NCBI RefSeq assembly: GCF_000599885.1
Contig: NZ_JFGT01000003.1
Coordinates: 1 to 64,000, forward strand
DNA: 64,000 nucleotides
Reading direction: 5' to 3'
Source of the DNA: Pantoea sp. IMH
GTDB taxonomy: Bacteria > Pseudomonadota > Gammaproteobacteria > Enterobacterales > Enterobacteriaceae
Below the pieces are notes generated by a model, which saw only the letters and a program-made list of their open reading frames with translations, was not told the DNA's origin and ran no database searches. Below are positions 17,008 to 27,837 of the stretch, in pieces. The stretch's first letter is position 1. Every line of letters starts with the position of its first letter. The position numbers and the translations under genes were made by a program.

Positions 17008-18570
17008 TCAGACCACATGCAGTTTGAAGGCCGACATGGACTGAACCAGCTGCTGAGACTGCTCTTCCAGCGACTGCGTGGCTGCCGTGGCCTGTTCGAC
17101 CAGCGCCGCATTCTGCTGAGCCACTTCATCCATCTGGGTCACCGCCATGTTGACCTGCTCAATCCCCCGACTCTGCTCCTCTGACGCGCTGGAGATCTCT
17201 TTCATAAGCGTCGTGACGCGCATCACTTCGCTGGTAATCTCATCCATCGTTTCCCCCGCCTGAGTCGCCATTTGCGCTCCTTCATCCACACGTCCCTGAG
17301 ATTCAACAATCAGTTCCCGGATCTCTCTTGCAGCAGTGGCGCTGCGCTGCGCCAGGTTACGCACTTCACTTGCTACCACGGCAAAACCGCGTCCCTGCTC
17401 ACCGGCGCGCGCTGCCTCTACCGAGGCGTTCAACGCCAGGATATTTGTCTGGAAAGCGATCCCATCAATCACGCCTAAAATATCGCCAATGCGTTTAGAA
17501 CTGTGGGCAATTTGCTGCATTTTCTCAATGACGTAGCAGACCACTTCACTGCCACGATCGGCGCTTTCAGAAACAGACTGCGCCAGCTGGTGCGCCTGGC
17601 TGGCGTTTCCGGCGTTCAGCTTCACGGTGGCCGTTAGCTGCTCCATGCTGGCGGCGGTCTGTTCCAGCGAGGCGGCTGACTCTTCGGTGCGCTGCGACAG
17701 ATTAAGGTTGCCGGAGGCGAGCTCCCGGCTGCCTGTGTCGATTTGCAGGCTGGCATCACGTACGCGACTAACGGAGAGTTGCAGGGAAGCCTGCATGCCA
17801 GCCAGCGCAGTATTAAGACGCCCCAGCTCATTTTTCCCGCCTTCCGGCAGATGCTGGGTAAGATCGCCTGCAGCGACGAACTCCAGATGCTCAATGGCCG
17901 CATCAAGCGGCTTAAGCAGAAGCGACCGTAGCAACAGCCAGGAGATGGTCAGCAGCGCCACGGTCAGGATGCCGCAAAAGAGGATCAGCAGGGTAAGCGT
18001 TTTTTCGTTGCTGGCCGCATCCGCCAACTGATCGTCCGTCACCTGCCCGGCATAGAGATTAAAATCATTTACCGCGTTACTGAATGCGAAGTTCAGCGAC
18101 GAGAGATTCTCTTCAAGGACACGGTAGTATTCTCCAGAATCCTGCTGCTGGAGTGAGATGAGCATGGGGGTAATGCCTTTTTCAATATAGTTGTTATACG
18201 TTGCAACAACGGCATCAGCCAGCGTTTTACCCTTCGCCGTAACGGTACCTGCATCAACAAAACGCTTCAGCGCCTGATGAGAGTTTTCAATGTATTCCTG
18301 CGCACGTGCCGTTGCTTCATTTGCTTCATCCAGCAAACCAATTTCCAGCTTTCTGATGGAGAGCGCTCCTGCCGTCCTGGCACGCAGCAGCGAGGCATTA
18401 GATTGCGCCAGGCTGTTTAGCTCAATACCCTGAATACGGTTAATCACGTCCAGCGAGCGATTCCCTTTGCTGATGGCCAGAATGCCCATCACGCTGACGC
18501 TGAGCAGCATTAGCGTCATCAGCGCCAGCAGCACTAGTAGCCCGTTACGGATTGAAATTTTTCTAAGCAT
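17008..18570 (-). CDS. Methyl-accepting chemotaxis protein with four-helix-bundle sensor
   Basis: Inner-membrane chemoreceptor of 520 residues, Tsr/Tar-like. Order: membrane segment about 11-31, periplasmic four-helix-bundle (TarH-type) about 35-190, second membrane segment about 191-213 (LILFCGILTVALLTISWLLL), HAMP about 215-267, and methylation/signalling helices with the hairpin tip IDGIAFQTNILALNASVEAA. The C-terminus ends FKLHVV and lacks the NWETF-type CheR/CheB tether, so adaptation would depend on helper receptors. Ligand unknown. A FliA-like promoter (18627-18654) and an FNR box (18694-18707) lie upstream, suggesting flagellar and anaerobic control. Confidence 0.93.
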   Translation of the reverse strand: MLRKISIRNGLLVLLALMTLMLLSVSVMGILAISKGNRSLDVINRIQGIELNSLAQSNASLLRARTAGALSIRKLEIGLLDEANEATARAQEYIENSHQALKRFVDAGTVTAKGKTLADAVVATYNNYIEKGITPMLISLQQQDSGEYYRVLEENLSSLNFAFSNAVNDFNLYAGQVTDDQLADAASNEKTLTLLILFCGILTVALLTISWLLLRSLLLKPLDAAIEHLEFVAAGDLTQHLPEGGKNELGRLNTALAGMQASLQLSVSRVRDASLQIDTGSRELASGNLNLSQRTEESAASLEQTAASMEQLTATVKLNAGNASQAHQLAQSVSESADRGSEVVCYVIEKMQQIAHSSKRIGDILGVIDGIAFQTNILALNASVEAARAGEQGRGFAVVASEVRNLAQRSATAAREIRELIVESQGRVDEGAQMATQAGETMDEITSEVMRVTTLMKEISSASEEQSRGIEQVNMAVTQMDEVAQQNAALVEQATAATQSLEEQSQQLVQSMSAFKLHVV

Positions 18571-18626
18571 GATCGTGTTCGCCCCTCGTTAAGGCTGATG
18601 TGGCAGGATTCCAATGGACGAGAAAG

Positions 18627-18654
18627 GTATCGGTCAGCCGGATGCCAACCTTTA
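18627..18654 (-). promoter_or_regulatory. Candidate sigma-28 (FliA) promoter of the chemoreceptor gene
   Basis: On the - strand TAAAGGTT (7 of 8 to the FliA -35 TAAAGTTT) is followed after 12 bases by ACCGATAC (6 of 8 to GCCGATAA). The usual spacer is 11. It lies about 57 bp before the start codon, which fits a chemoreceptor gene. Confidence 0.5.
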
Positions 18655-18693
18655 GCAGGTATAATGTAATCAGGTGCACTCATTGCGACTAAA

Positions 18694-18707
18694 TTGATTT
18701 AGATCAA
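18694..18707. promoter_or_regulatory. Perfect FNR box
   Basis: TTGATTTAGATCAA matches the FNR consensus TTGAT-N4-ATCAA at every fixed position. It lies between the divergent chemoreceptor gene (start 18570) and the LprI-like gene (start 18740). Which of the two it controls cannot be read from the sequence. Confidence 0.6.
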
Positions 18708-18739
18708 TTTCTCCACAACCCAATGAAAAGGAAACCTTA

Positions 18740-19150
18740 ATGAAAAAAAGCGTCCTGATAGCCGGTTTGCTGGGCACCTTTGCCTGCCATGCTGATGATC
18801 ATCCGGTTGATGTCGCAGAGCAGCACTGTCTTCAGAGCGCTGTCACCACCCTGGCGATGCAGCAATGTTACAGCACAGCCAGCCGCGACTGGGAAAGTGA
18901 GATGAACAAGGCGTATACCAACCTTATGTCGCGGCTTAATGGTACACAAAAAGCCAAATTACGCAGCGCGCAGCGCGCCTGGCTGAAATACCGCGACGGC
19001 TGGCTGGAAGCCAGTAAAGCCCGGCTGAGCGAAGGAGGAACGCTGGCGTCGGTTGAAGTGGCGGCGCAGGGTGTGAATCTTGTTAAAAACCAGACGCTGG
19101 CGCTGAAATCCCTGGCGGCGGCTGGTTGCGCCAACCCCGATGATTGCTGA
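18740..19150 (+). CDS. Periplasmic LprI/DUF1311-like protein
   Basis: Exported protein of 136 residues with a short Sec signal peptide (KKSVLIAGLLGTFACHA, cleavage about residue 18). The mature part holds four cysteines (Cys30, Cys43, Cys129, Cys136 approximately) that could form two disulphides, and the family core EMNKAYTNLMSRL followed by LRSAQRAWLKYRDGW. This core is typical of the DUF1311 / lysozyme-inhibitor LprI-like family. Its role here is not established. AAAGGAAA precedes the ATG. An FNR box lies 33 bp upstream of the start. Confidence 0.85.
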   Translation: MKKSVLIAGLLGTFACHADDHPVDVAEQHCLQSAVTTLAMQQCYSTASRDWESEMNKAYTNLMSRLNGTQKAKLRSAQRAWLKYRDGWLEASKARLSEGGTLASVEVAAQGVNLVKNQTLALKSLAAAGCANPDDC

Positions 19151-19295
19151 ACTCCTCCCGGTTAAAGGCCGAAAGGCGCCGGGCGCTGCGCTTTCAGAAC
19201 TGGAGCATTCCGAAAGGCCAAAAAGGAGGGATACTTTCATATTCAGTTGGCTATAATGAGCGTCACTCGATCTAGACTGAATGAAGGAAATGACC

Positions 19296-19826
19296 ATGAG
19301 TTTGAACCTGGTTCCAGCGGGCAAAGATATGCCAGAAGACATCTATGTTGTTATCGAGATCCCGGCTAACGCCGATCCGATCAAATACGAAGTCGACAAA
19401 GATTCCGGCACCCTGTTCGTTGACCGCTTTATGTCTACCGCGATGTTCTATCCGTGCAACTACGGTTACATTAACCACACGCTGTCTTTAGACGGCGATC
19501 CGGTAGATGTGCTGGTCCCGACTCCTTACCCACTACAGCCTGGCTCGGTAATTCGCTGCCGTCCGGTTGGCGTGCTGAAAATGACCGACGAGTCTGGCGA
19601 AGATGCCAAGCTGGTCGCCGTGCCGCACAGCAAGCTGACCAAAGAGTACGATCACATTAAAGATGTGAACGACCTGCCGGAACTGCTGCGTGCGCAGATC
19701 ACCCACTTCTTCGAGCAGTATAAAGCGCTGGAAAAAGGCAAATGGGTGAAAGTGGAAGGCTGGGACAATGCTGAAGCCGCCAAAGCAGAAATCGTGAGTT
19801 CTTTCGAACGCGCCGCGAAGAAGTAA
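19296..19826 (+). CDS. ppa: Inorganic pyrophosphatase
   Basis: Essential cytoplasmic enzyme hydrolysing pyrophosphate to two phosphates, pulling biosynthetic reactions forward. At 176 residues it closely matches the E. coli enzyme; the family signature DGDPVDVLV with three metal-binding aspartates is at about 66-74. ATG 19296 is chosen over 19281 because AAGGAAA lies 5 bases before it and the product starts [11 protein letters not shown]. It shares a bidirectional terminator with ytfP. Confidence 0.97.
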   Translation: MSLNLVPAGKDMPEDIYVVIEIPANADPIKYEVDKDSGTLFVDRFMSTAMFYPCNYGYINHTLSLDGDPVDVLVPTPYPLQPGSVIRCRPVGVLKMTDESGEDAKLVAVPHSKLTKEYDHIKDVNDLPELLRAQITHFFEQYKALEKGKWVKVEGWDNAEAAKAEIVSSFERAAKK

Positions 19827-19842
19827 TTTTCGCTGACCATAA

Positions 19843-19874
19843 AAAAACACCGCTCACTGAGCGGTGTTTTTATT
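19843..19874. terminator. Bidirectional terminator between ppa and ytfP
   Basis: A perfect stem AACACCGCTCA / TGAGCGGTGTT is flanked by an A-run on the left and a T-run on the right, so it can end transcription of ppa (+) and ytfP (-). Confidence 0.92.
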
Positions 19875-19886
19875 TATCCCTGTCGA

Positions 19887-20246
19887 TCACTCCGGTTCCG
19901 GCGCAGGCGCATCGCGCAGCAGCCAGTCGCCGCTGTCGATACGTTTTTTACCCTTCACCGAACGCTGATAAACATAGAGCCATGCGCTGCCGTAAGGCGT
20001 GGATACCAGCTCTCGCTTATACTCCCCGCCTTTGGTTCTCAGCGCATCCAGCTCACCCAGCATTGAGGCATCCACGCGGTAAACTTCACAATAGACCTGT
20101 CCGCTACCCGTGATGACGCCAGGATAGTGACCCAAACTGTACAGTTCATAGCCGTCGATCAGATGATCGCCCAGCCACTGCCCGTTGGTCATCCAATGAC
20201 TGTTGCCTTGCTTACGTCTTAAGCTGCCGTAGACAATTATTCGCAT
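19887..20246 (-). CDS. ytfP: Gamma-glutamylcyclotransferase-like protein YtfP
   Basis: Small cytoplasmic protein of 119 residues with the GGCT/AIG2 fold, signature VYGSLRRKQGNSHWM at the N-terminus. The enzymatic activity of bacterial YtfP is not settled. It follows tamB with only 2 bp between stop and start, so tamA-tamB-ytfP is one operon. Confidence 0.93.
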   Translation of the reverse strand: MRIIVYGSLRRKQGNSHWMTNGQWLGDHLIDGYELYSLGHYPGVITGSGQVYCEVYRVDASMLGELDALRTKGGEYKRELVSTPYGSAWLYVYQRSVKGKKRIDSGDWLLRDAPAPEPE

Positions 20247-20248
20247 TG

Positions 20249-23200
20249 CTAGAACTCAAACTGATAGAGCACATCCAGTGCCTGGTCGATACCAGACACC
20301 GCTTCCAAATAAAGTTTTGGCATCAGGCGATAACGCAGGGTTAAGGTCGCCAGAGAATCAAATATGCCGACACCATATTTTACCTGTAGACCCGGCAGTA
20401 CGTAGCCACTGACCTGAACCTGCTGGCTGTCACCGACGCCAGCCGTGTCCAGGGCCAGATTACTCACGCCGAAGGTCTCACCGATTTTACCCACAACCTG
20501 ACCACTTTGCGCAAGCCCCAATCCCACCAGGGCGGAAGTTAATGCATCATTATCGCTGCCGTTAGCGTCCAGCCCCTGCCCGCGAAGCAGGTAGGACAGG
20601 GCTTCCTGCTGCGACATGGCGGGATCGGAGAAGACTTCCGCCTTCGGCTCATCGGCCAGACCGGTCACGCGCACCCCTGCAATCACATCATTTTCGGTGG
20701 CTTCCGGATTACGAATCGCCTCGATGTTCAGATATGGCTGGTCCGGCGGACCGGCAAACTGCAGTTCGCCCTTACGTACCACCAGATCCTGTCCGTAGGC
20801 GTGGAAACGCCCCGAAGGAATATTGATCTGCCCATTCAGACCCAGCCCGCGGCTGTCCTGCACCAGCTTCAGATCGCCGTTCAGTTTCGCTTTCAGGCCG
20901 AAGGCGCTGAGCCGGACGTCATTGCCGACGTGGATAATCAGATTGCTGTTGATCGGAATAGCAGTACTTTGCGGCGCGACAGGCTGCAGGTTTTTATCCA
21001 GCAGGACCTCATCGGAAGAGACGCCGACCGCGCTTTCTGGCACTTCCTGCACGGTAATACGCGCCCAGGGAATGTCCACGCGGCCATCCAGATTGAAGAG
21101 CTCCGGCGTGGCTTCAAACACCAGATCAGGTGACACATCCATTCTTACCATCGGCGGCACCGTGACGCGCAGGCGATCGCCCTTCGCCGCGACGCGCGCG
21201 CGCCAGGCGTCCAGCTGTCGCCAGTCAGCGTCGCCATTCAGCGCAATATTGCCATGCGCCGTCTGGATCATCCCCTGCAGCGTTGAGCTCATGCCGTTGA
21301 AGATCATATTGAGATTGGCGGACGTCAGCTCGACCGGCATAAAGCTGCCTTCAACATTGACATCTTTCAGGCCCAGCTGTCCAAATACCTGAGGCTGCTG
21401 CAGATTACCGCCCAGCCGCAGATTACTGTTCAGCATGCCTTTGATATCCTCGCCCTTCATCAGCGCCGGTTTAAGCAATGCCAGCGAAAGGTTAGCAATA
21501 TTCACGTTGCCGGAGAGCGTGCGGCGACCTTCGGGATCGGCGATTTGTACGTTACCGTCAAGCTGACCGTTATTGGCAATGCGGATCAGCCAGTCAAGCT
21601 GCGCCCGGCCGTTACGCATTGCGGCATTCAGGTTGAGCGTATCAAAGGCGATCGGCAGCGTGTTGCCCTGAACATCCTGCACCACTTTAACGCCGTTGCC
21701 TTTCAGCGCCACCCGGCCCTCTGGCAACCCGCCGTCGGCACGCCAGCTGACGTCAGCATCGCCGCTGAATATGCCGCTGAGCGCAGTGGCATCGCCGAGG
21801 AAAGGTTTTATCATCGCCAGATCGAAGCGATTCAGCGTCACTCTCGCACGGCCTGACGGGCCGGCCTCAATGGTCTGAGGTACACAAAGTTCAGCGTTCG
21901 GATTGCGCCAGCAGTGCGGTCCAATACTGACGGTCTGCTTCGCGTTAAGGTAATCCAGCGCTATCGCCCGGGTTAACCGCCATTCGCCTACCGGCGTGTC
22001 AAAACGGGTATTGTTCAGCGCCCCTTTCCAGCGCTGCGCCTGACGATCGAAACTGCCGGTTAGCGCCAGCTGACCCGATACCGGTTCGCCGTCAACGGTG
22101 AGCTTCAGCTGATGCTGTTTTTCCGTTCCGCTGGCGTCAAGGACCAGCCGGGAAATCGCCAGCGCATCCTGTTTCAGCTGCTCAACGCGCAGCGCAAGCT
22201 TGCCCTGGACCTGCTCACCGGAAGTGACATCGCCATCAAGCTTAACGCGGCCTATCGTCAACGCCTGCCAGCGCAGGCCGGTGGCAGTCAGATCGGCCAG
22301 CAACTGCGGCGCGGTCAGATCGCCACGCGCTTTGATTGTTCCTTTTGCCACGCCGCCTAATCCCGGCAGCGCGTTATCCAGATGCTCCGCATCAATGCTG
22401 GCATCCAGATTCAGCTTGTCGCCAAGTGAACCTTTAAGATCGATATTGTTACGGCCCAGCACCAGCTTGATACCCGGAATGTTCCACTGGTTGTAGCTGT
22501 TGCCGTACAGGGATCCATCGGCGGTTACCGCGTTCTGCTTCACGTTACCGCGCAGCTGCAGTTCGGGAACCCGCACCTGCCAGCTACCGCCATAAAGGCT
22601 GCCGCGCGTGGTAATTTTCCCCGCCAGCTTTGCCGGCCAGTCGGGATACTGCTTCGCCGTGTTGATATCGGTCAGCGTCAGCTCGCTGCGCCAGCTGATC
22701 GCCTTGCTCCAGTCGAGCAGCGCGGTCAGATCGGCATGCCCCTGCAGCGCCGCCAGCCGCAGCTTATCGAGCGAGAACTGCTCAGCGTTGCCTTTACCGT
22801 CCAGTTGAACCGTCGCCGGAGGAATGTCCTGCCCCTGCAGCCCGGTTCTGAACGACATCACATAATCCGTCGCCTTACCCTTGATGCTGAAGTTCAGGTT
22901 ATCGGCCTGATACTGCATTTCGCCGTTAAGCGGCCAGCGCAGCCGCGCGCTCTCCACCGTCATAGCGAGCGGAAGCCCTACTTCAGCCAGCTCGGTTTGC
23001 GCATTCAGCTGCATTCTTACCGGACCGGAGAGATTCAGCGCCAGATTGAGCTGCTCGCGCAGGCCGCCATCCACCGTCATTTTTATCTTCTCGCCCTTAA
23101 GCGGATCGATATTCAGCGCGCTGTAGAGCGTGAAGCTAACCGGCCAGTTGCCGGCCAGCGTCGCCTGCCCCTGCGCATTAAGCTGCCCCTGCGGTGAATC

Positions 23201-24022
23201 GACGTCGAGCGTCTCCAGGTGAAGCAGACGATCCTGAGTCCGGGCTTTCACCAGCAGACGATCGACAGCGATATCGGTATCTCCGGTGATGCGCAGCTGT
23301 TCACCCAGGATCTGCTGGATATTCACATCCAGCGGCAGGGTAAAGTCAGGAAGATCGGGCAGCAGCGGTTTGGCAAACATCGCTTTGATCGTTTCGCCCA
23401 GCGGCGGCTCGTCCGCTTCCGGCTGCTGCACTTTAGGCTGCACTACCTGCTCATTAGCGACTTCCGCCGCTTTTGGCAGGGCGATCAGCAGTCCCTGGAT
23501 ATGGGTTGGCGTCAGCGTCAGAGCGCGTTCCTGCCAGTGCATACCGGAGGTGAAATCGGCAAGAGAAATAGCCGTATCGTCGATTTTGACGTTGATGTTA
23601 TGCAGTGCAAGCTGCCGCAGCGTAAGGGGATAAGGCGTACTCAGATCGCCAGAAGAGGACTCTTCAGCTACCGGTTCCTGCGAGGCGGGCGCCATTTTAC
23701 TGCTGTCCACCACCACATTAACGTCCTTCAGCGAAAGATCGTTAATGCAGAAAGCGCTGTTTTTCAGGCAGCCCAGCTGGAGCGCCAGATGAAATTCTCC
23801 GGCATTGACAGTCACGCCCGGCATCTCATACTGCACCCCTTTCAGGGTCAGATTGCGCCAGCCGCCATCAACCTGTTTGATCTCAAGCCCAGGCACCCAG
23901 CGCGAAGCGCCGTTCAGTACCAGGTGCAGACCCGTCGTTGTGCCAATCAAAAATGCGATGCCACCGGTTAACAGCAGCAGAAAAATCAGAATGCCAACAA
24001 GGACCTTCTTCCAGCGACTCAT
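20249..24022 (-). CDS. tamB: Translocation and assembly module inner-membrane protein TamB
   Basis: AsmA-like bridge protein of 1,257 residues, anchored by an N-terminal helix (about 7-27, [20 protein letters not shown]) and spanning the periplasm as a long beta-taco groove to TamA. It is implicated in phospholipid transport to, and assembly of proteins in, the outer membrane. The C-terminal DUF490 region ([39 protein letters not shown]) is strongly conserved. The start overlaps the tamA stop (ATGA). Length agrees with E. coli TamB (1,259). Confidence 0.97.
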   Translation of the reverse strand: MSRWKKVLVGILIFLLLLTGGIAFLIGTTTGLHLVLNGASRWVPGLEIKQVDGGWRNLTLKGVQYEMPGVTVNAGEFHLALQLGCLKNSAFCINDLSLKDVNVVVDSSKMAPASQEPVAEESSSGDLSTPYPLTLRQLALHNINVKIDDTAISLADFTSGMHWQERALTLTPTHIQGLLIALPKAAEVANEQVVQPKVQQPEADEPPLGETIKAMFAKPLLPDLPDFTLPLDVNIQQILGEQLRITGDTDIAVDRLLVKARTQDRLLHLETLDVDSPQGQLNAQGQATLAGNWPVSFTLYSALNIDPLKGEKIKMTVDGGLREQLNLALNLSGPVRMQLNAQTELAEVGLPLAMTVESARLRWPLNGEMQYQADNLNFSIKGKATDYVMSFRTGLQGQDIPPATVQLDGKGNAEQFSLDKLRLAALQGHADLTALLDWSKAISWRSELTLTDINTAKQYPDWPAKLAGKITTRGSLYGGSWQVRVPELQLRGNVKQNAVTADGSLYGNSYNQWNIPGIKLVLGRNNIDLKGSLGDKLNLDASIDAEHLDNALPGLGGVAKGTIKARGDLTAPQLLADLTATGLRWQALTIGRVKLDGDVTSGEQVQGKLALRVEQLKQDALAISRLVLDASGTEKQHQLKLTVDGEPVSGQLALTGSFDRQAQRWKGALNNTRFDTPVGEWRLTRAIALDYLNAKQTVSIGPHCWRNPNAELCVPQTIEAGPSGRARVTLNRFDLAMIKPFLGDATALSGIFSGDADVSWRADGGLPEGRVALKGNGVKVVQDVQGNTLPIAFDTLNLNAAMRNGRAQLDWLIRIANNGQLDGNVQIADPEGRRTLSGNVNIANLSLALLKPALMKGEDIKGMLNSNLRLGGNLQQPQVFGQLGLKDVNVEGSFMPVELTSANLNMIFNGMSSTLQGMIQTAHGNIALNGDADWRQLDAWRARVAAKGDRLRVTVPPMVRMDVSPDLVFEATPELFNLDGRVDIPWARITVQEVPESAVGVSSDEVLLDKNLQPVAPQSTAIPINSNLIIHVGNDVRLSAFGLKAKLNGDLKLVQDSRGLGLNGQINIPSGRFHAYGQDLVVRKGELQFAGPPDQPYLNIEAIRNPEATENDVIAGVRVTGLADEPKAEVFSDPAMSQQEALSYLLRGQGLDANGSDNDALTSALVGLGLAQSGQVVGKIGETFGVSNLALDTAGVGDSQQVQVSGYVLPGLQVKYGVGIFDSLATLTLRYRLMPKLYLEAVSGIDQALDVLYQFEF

Positions 24023-25758
24023 AATTCAGGCCCCAATCCGATATAAAACTGAATGTCCCGCTTTTCGTCATCGCCAATGGGCCGGGCGATGTCCAGCTTG
24101 ATTGGCCCGACCGGCGACTGCCAGCGCACGCCAACACCCGCGCCGGTTTTAAAATTGCTTTGCTTGATGTCATTGACCGCCTCACCGGAGTCGATAAACA
24201 CCGCGCTCCACCATTTGCCGGTCACGTTGTACTGATACTCCAGTGAACCGGTCGCCATTTTCGACGCACCGGTCAGCTTGCCATCTTCATCGCGGGGTGA
24301 AATACCTTTGTATTTATAACCACGAATACTGCGGTCGCCCCCGGCGAAAAAACGCAAATCCGGCGGAACACGGTCGAAATCATTGGTTTCTATCCAGCCG
24401 AGGTTACCGCGCGCCACAAAGCGGTGCTTATCCGCCAGCGTACGTATCCAGACGTTTTGGGCCTGAATCACCGCAAAGTCCACATCCGACCCCCAGGTGG
24501 TGTCCGAGACATCGAGCGAGTAACGCTGCGAATCTCCCCAGACCGGCATCAGGCCACCCCGGGATCGGGTACGGTTAATGCTGACGCCAGGATAGAGCAG
24601 CATGGTGCTGTTGGTCACGTTCCCCTGGGTAAAGTGGTCGAAGCTCCAGCGAAGATTGATCGCCCGCTGCCAGCCGGTTGACGACTCCCAGTAGCGCGAT
24701 GCCGCAAGCGTTGTAGAGTCAGATTTGGTGTCATTAAGATCGGTGCGCTTTAACCCGCCTTGCAGGAGGTAATACTGCTCTATCGGGCTTTTTAACAGTG
24801 GAATTTTATAGGTGAAATCGAGCTGTTGTTCGGGTTCGGATACATTGGCGCTGCTGGTGAAACTGTGCCCGTAGGCGTTGACCCAGGGTTTTCGCCAGGT
24901 CGCTTTTACACGGGGGCCAACGTCGGTCGAATAGCCAACGCCCGTTTCAATGGTGTTTTCCGTACGCGGGCTGACTACGCCATGCAGCGGCAAAATTTTG
25001 GTTTCGCGAGCCTCTGCGAACTCGGGAGCGACCACCACCGAATTAAACCAGCCGGTGGCGGAGAGTCGCCGGTTAAGTTCGGCCAGATCCCGGGAGCTGT
25101 AATAGTCTCCCTTTTTAAACGGCACCAGGTTTTGCAGATACTCTTCCCGAATTTGCGAGCCTTCAAAGCTGACGTCGCCGAAGCGGTAGCGCCTGCCGCT
25201 GTCGTAATCGATATCCCAGAACGCCTCGCGTCGCTCCACCGAGACGCCGAGCTGGCTTTTGGCAAAGTCGCCGTCGAAATAGCCCTTACGCAGCGCCATA
25301 TTATTGAGCGAACCTTTAAAGCTGTCGTAATCGCTGTGGTTAAGTATGCCGCCGATTTTGCCTTTTCCGTCGCGTACCAGCGTCTGATAATCTTCATCCG
25401 TGCGGGCTTCGCCGCGGATAATCACCGTCTCGCCCGCCAGGCGGACAGGTTCTCCGGCGGACACTTTGGTCAGCAATACCTGGCGGTTACCGCCAGCTGG
25501 CGGTGGCTGAAGTTCAAAGTTAATCGTGGGTTCGTAATAGCCCAGCGCTTTCAGCCCTTCCTTTATAGCCTCGCTGACGCGTGCGCGAAAGCGCCCGTCT
25601 GACGAGACTTCATCGCCGGAGATGGTAGAAAGTCTGGCCCGGACATTTTTCTCTAACTCTCCCGTTAGTCCCGTTACCTGTAACCGCACGTTGGCGCTGT
25701 GTGCAACCGGAGCCGCTGCGATCAGACAGAACATGCAGTAAACTTGAATTCGTGGCAC
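24019..25758 (-). CDS. tamA: Translocation and assembly module outer-membrane protein TamA
   Basis: Omp85-family barrel of 579 residues working with TamB. A GTG start at 25758 is chosen because AGGAGT lies 5-6 bases upstream and it leads directly into a signal peptide ([18 protein letters not shown], cleaved near residue 22); the open frame to 25806 has no better start. Three POTRA domains fill about residues 25-265, then the 16-strand barrel with the lid motif [13 protein letters not shown], ending FYIGLGPEL. In E. coli msrA is the divergent neighbour; here msrA is absent and paeA is next. Confidence 0.96.
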   Translation of the reverse strand: MPRIQVYCMFCLIAAAPVAHSANVRLQVTGLTGELEKNVRARLSTISGDEVSSDGRFRARVSEAIKEGLKALGYYEPTINFELQPPPAGGNRQVLLTKVSAGEPVRLAGETVIIRGEARTDEDYQTLVRDGKGKIGGILNHSDYDSFKGSLNNMALRKGYFDGDFAKSQLGVSVERREAFWDIDYDSGRRYRFGDVSFEGSQIREEYLQNLVPFKKGDYYSSRDLAELNRRLSATGWFNSVVVAPEFAEARETKILPLHGVVSPRTENTIETGVGYSTDVGPRVKATWRKPWVNAYGHSFTSSANVSEPEQQLDFTYKIPLLKSPIEQYYLLQGGLKRTDLNDTKSDSTTLAASRYWESSTGWQRAINLRWSFDHFTQGNVTNSTMLLYPGVSINRTRSRGGLMPVWGDSQRYSLDVSDTTWGSDVDFAVIQAQNVWIRTLADKHRFVARGNLGWIETNDFDRVPPDLRFFAGGDRSIRGYKYKGISPRDEDGKLTGASKMATGSLEYQYNVTGKWWSAVFIDSGEAVNDIKQSNFKTGAGVGVRWQSPVGPIKLDIARPIGDDEKRDIQFYIGLGPEL

Positions 25759-26269
25759 GCTTACTCCTGTTATTTTGCCCGCCCTGATCCCTGATGGGCA
25801 GAACATTTTCTTTTGAACCGTTAAACTTCCTGGCGTTCCGTTAACCCGGGAAAATTATTTCGCCCGTCACGAACCTCTTTTTAATAAGTAAAGCCAAATT
25901 CTTGACATATTGTGTGCAAAGAACCGGCACGTTACAACTCAGGATCGTGATTGAATGTCTCTGGAACGCCCGACCTGTTCACACTCAGATAAATCTCATG
26001 CCGCTTATCGCCGCAATTGTAAGCAGGGTTTACCACAGCTATAATCCACTGCGAAAGCCGTCCTGCGGCTGAAACACTGACTTCTGCCCCGGCTAATGCC
26101 GAATCGGTGCAGACATTTTTGGCACGGACAGCCCAGCGCCACCAGGCGGTACATACTCCTGACCGATTTTCACTCGCTGCCCAGGCCAAAAATGACAAGT
26201 ACTTAACCCAAGGCGGATTCGCGCGATGTTATTAACAGCCACTGAATCACGTCATTTACTGGATGCATT
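25759..26269. other. Intergenic region between tamA and paeA (msrA site)
   Basis: About 510 bp with divergent genes on each side. E. coli has msrA here, but no MsrA motif (GCFWG) appears in any frame. A TTG-initiated 88-codon frame on the - strand (25932-26198) has no ribosome-binding site and matches nothing I recognise. Promoters for both neighbours must lie here. Confidence 0.6.
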
Positions 26270-27595
26270 ATGTTAGACAGCTTGCTTGTCATTTTACTGC
26301 TGATTGCGATCAGCTCATTTTTTTCTCTTTCAGAAATCTCACTGGCGGCCGCGCGCAAAATTAAGCTCAAGCTGCTGGCGGACGAAGGCAATATCAACGC
26401 CCAGCGGGTGATGAAAATGCAGGAAACGCCCGGGATGTTCTTTACCGTGGTGCAGATTGGGCTGAACGCCGTAGCGATTCTCGGTGGCGTGGTCGGCGAT
26501 GCGGCATTTTCCCCTGCCTTCCGCACGCTGTTTGAGCGCTTCACCGGGCCAGAACTGGCTGAGCAACTCAGTTTTATCTGCTCATTTACCGTGGTGACCA
26601 GTTTGTTCATTCTGTTTGCCGACCTCTTCCCTAAACGTCTTGGTATGATCGCCCCGGAAGTGATTGCGCTGAAAATCATCAATCCGATGCGTCTCTGCCT
26701 GTTTATTTTTCGCCCGCTGGTCTGGTTTTTCAACGGCGGCGCCAATATTATTTTCCGCCTGTTTAAGATTCCGTTAGTGCGTAAGGATGACATCACCTCT
26801 GATGATATCTATGCCGTGGTAGAGGCGGGTGCGCTGGCTGGCGTATTGCGTAAGCAGGAACATGAGTTGATCGAAAACGTCTTTGAGCTGGAGTCGCGTA
26901 CCGTTCCCTCTTCGATGACCTCTCGTGAGAACGTAGTCTGGTTCAACCTGAACGAAGATGAATCAAGCCTGAAGGAAAAGATCGCCAATCATCCTCACTC
27001 TAAATTTCTGGTCTGTAATGACGACATCGACCATATCGTCGGCTATGTGGATTCAAAAGAGCTGCTGCTGCGCGTGCTGGGGAATCAAAGCATGGCGCTT
27101 AACAGCGGCGTGCAGATCCGCGCGGCGCTTATCGTACCGGATACGCTGACGCTGTCTGAAGCGCTTGAAAGTTTCAAAACGGCCGGTGAAGACTTCGCGG
27201 TTATCATGAATGAATATGCGCTGGTGGTGGGGATCATTACCCTCAATGACGTCATGACCACGCTAATGGGCGATCTGGTCGGCCAGGGGATGGAAGAGCA
27301 GATTGTCGCACGCGATGAGAATTCATGGCTGGTGGAAGGCGGTACGCCAATCGATGACGTGATGCGCGTGCTGGATATTGACGAGTTTCCGCAATCGGGC
27401 AATTACGAAACCATTGGCGGCTTTATGATGTATATGCTGCGTAAGATCCCTAAACGCACCGACTTCGTGAAGTTCCACGGTTACAAATTTGAAGTGGTTG
27501 ATATCGACAGTTACCGCATTGACCAGCTGCTGGTGACGCGTATTGATGCCAAACCGGCGACAGCGCCCGTGCTGGTAAAAACGGTAGAAGAGTAA
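26270..27595 (+). CDS. paeA: Polyamine exporter PaeA (YtfL), CNNM/CBS family
   Basis: Inner-membrane protein reported in E. coli and Salmonella to export putrescine and cadaverine. Of 441 residues, the N-terminal DUF21 (CNNM) domain with about four membrane segments covers 1-190, a CBS-domain pair about 205-335 (SKFLVCNDDIDHIVGYVDS, AVIMNEYALVVGIITLND), and a CorC/HlyC-type C-terminal domain about 350-430. Nearly identical to E. coli YtfL, formerly annotated as a hemolysin-like protein. Confidence 0.95.
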   Translation: MLDSLLVILLLIAISSFFSLSEISLAAARKIKLKLLADEGNINAQRVMKMQETPGMFFTVVQIGLNAVAILGGVVGDAAFSPAFRTLFERFTGPELAEQLSFICSFTVVTSLFILFADLFPKRLGMIAPEVIALKIINPMRLCLFIFRPLVWFFNGGANIIFRLFKIPLVRKDDITSDDIYAVVEAGALAGVLRKQEHELIENVFELESRTVPSSMTSRENVVWFNLNEDESSLKEKIANHPHSKFLVCNDDIDHIVGYVDSKELLLRVLGNQSMALNSGVQIRAALIVPDTLTLSEALESFKTAGEDFAVIMNEYALVVGIITLNDVMTTLMGDLVGQGMEEQIVARDENSWLVEGGTPIDDVMRVLDIDEFPQSGNYETIGGFMMYMLRKIPKRTDFVKFHGYKFEVVDIDSYRIDQLLVTRIDAKPATAPVLVKTVEE

Positions 27596-27604
27596 AAACA
27601 GAAA

Positions 27605-27624
27605 AGGCGCGAGAATTCGCGCCT
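27605..27624. terminator. Bidirectional terminator between paeA and ytfK
   Basis: Stem AGGCGCGA / TCGCGCCT with a 4-base loop. On the - strand it is followed by TTTTC, so it ends ytfK; it probably ends paeA as well. Confidence 0.8.
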
Positions 27625-27630
27625 CTAACT

Positions 27631-27837
27631 TTAGTTAAACTCGGTCTGCAAACGCAGCACCTGACGGTTAACTTCTGACATCACGCTGTAATGCTGTTTG
27701 TCTTTTACGCGTGGGATCAGGATTTTGCCTTTATCAAATTCAAAAGCGCCAACGTCTTTAATGTAAATTCTGCCACGAAACAGTGTTTTAACATATTTGG
27801 CTACCTGCAGCGGATTATATCGCTGGAAGATTTTCAT
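27631..27837 (-). CDS. ytfK: YtfK, DUF1107 family stress-response regulator
   Basis: A 68-residue cytoplasmic protein almost identical to E. coli YtfK ([29 protein letters not shown]). In E. coli it binds SpoT and favours ppGpp synthesis during phosphate or fatty-acid starvation. A -10-like TATAGT lies on the - strand at 27919-27924. SD GAGGAG-type sequence precedes the start. A PhoB box could not be confirmed. Confidence 0.95.
   Translation of the reverse strand: MKIFQRYNPLQVAKYVKTLFRGRIYIKDVGAFEFDKGKILIPRVKDKQHYSVMSEVNRQVLRLQTEFN

Noticed and set aside
25932-26198. 88-codon frame on the - strand between tamA and paeA
   Set aside because: Starts with TTG, has no ribosome-binding site, and its translation matches no family I recognise.
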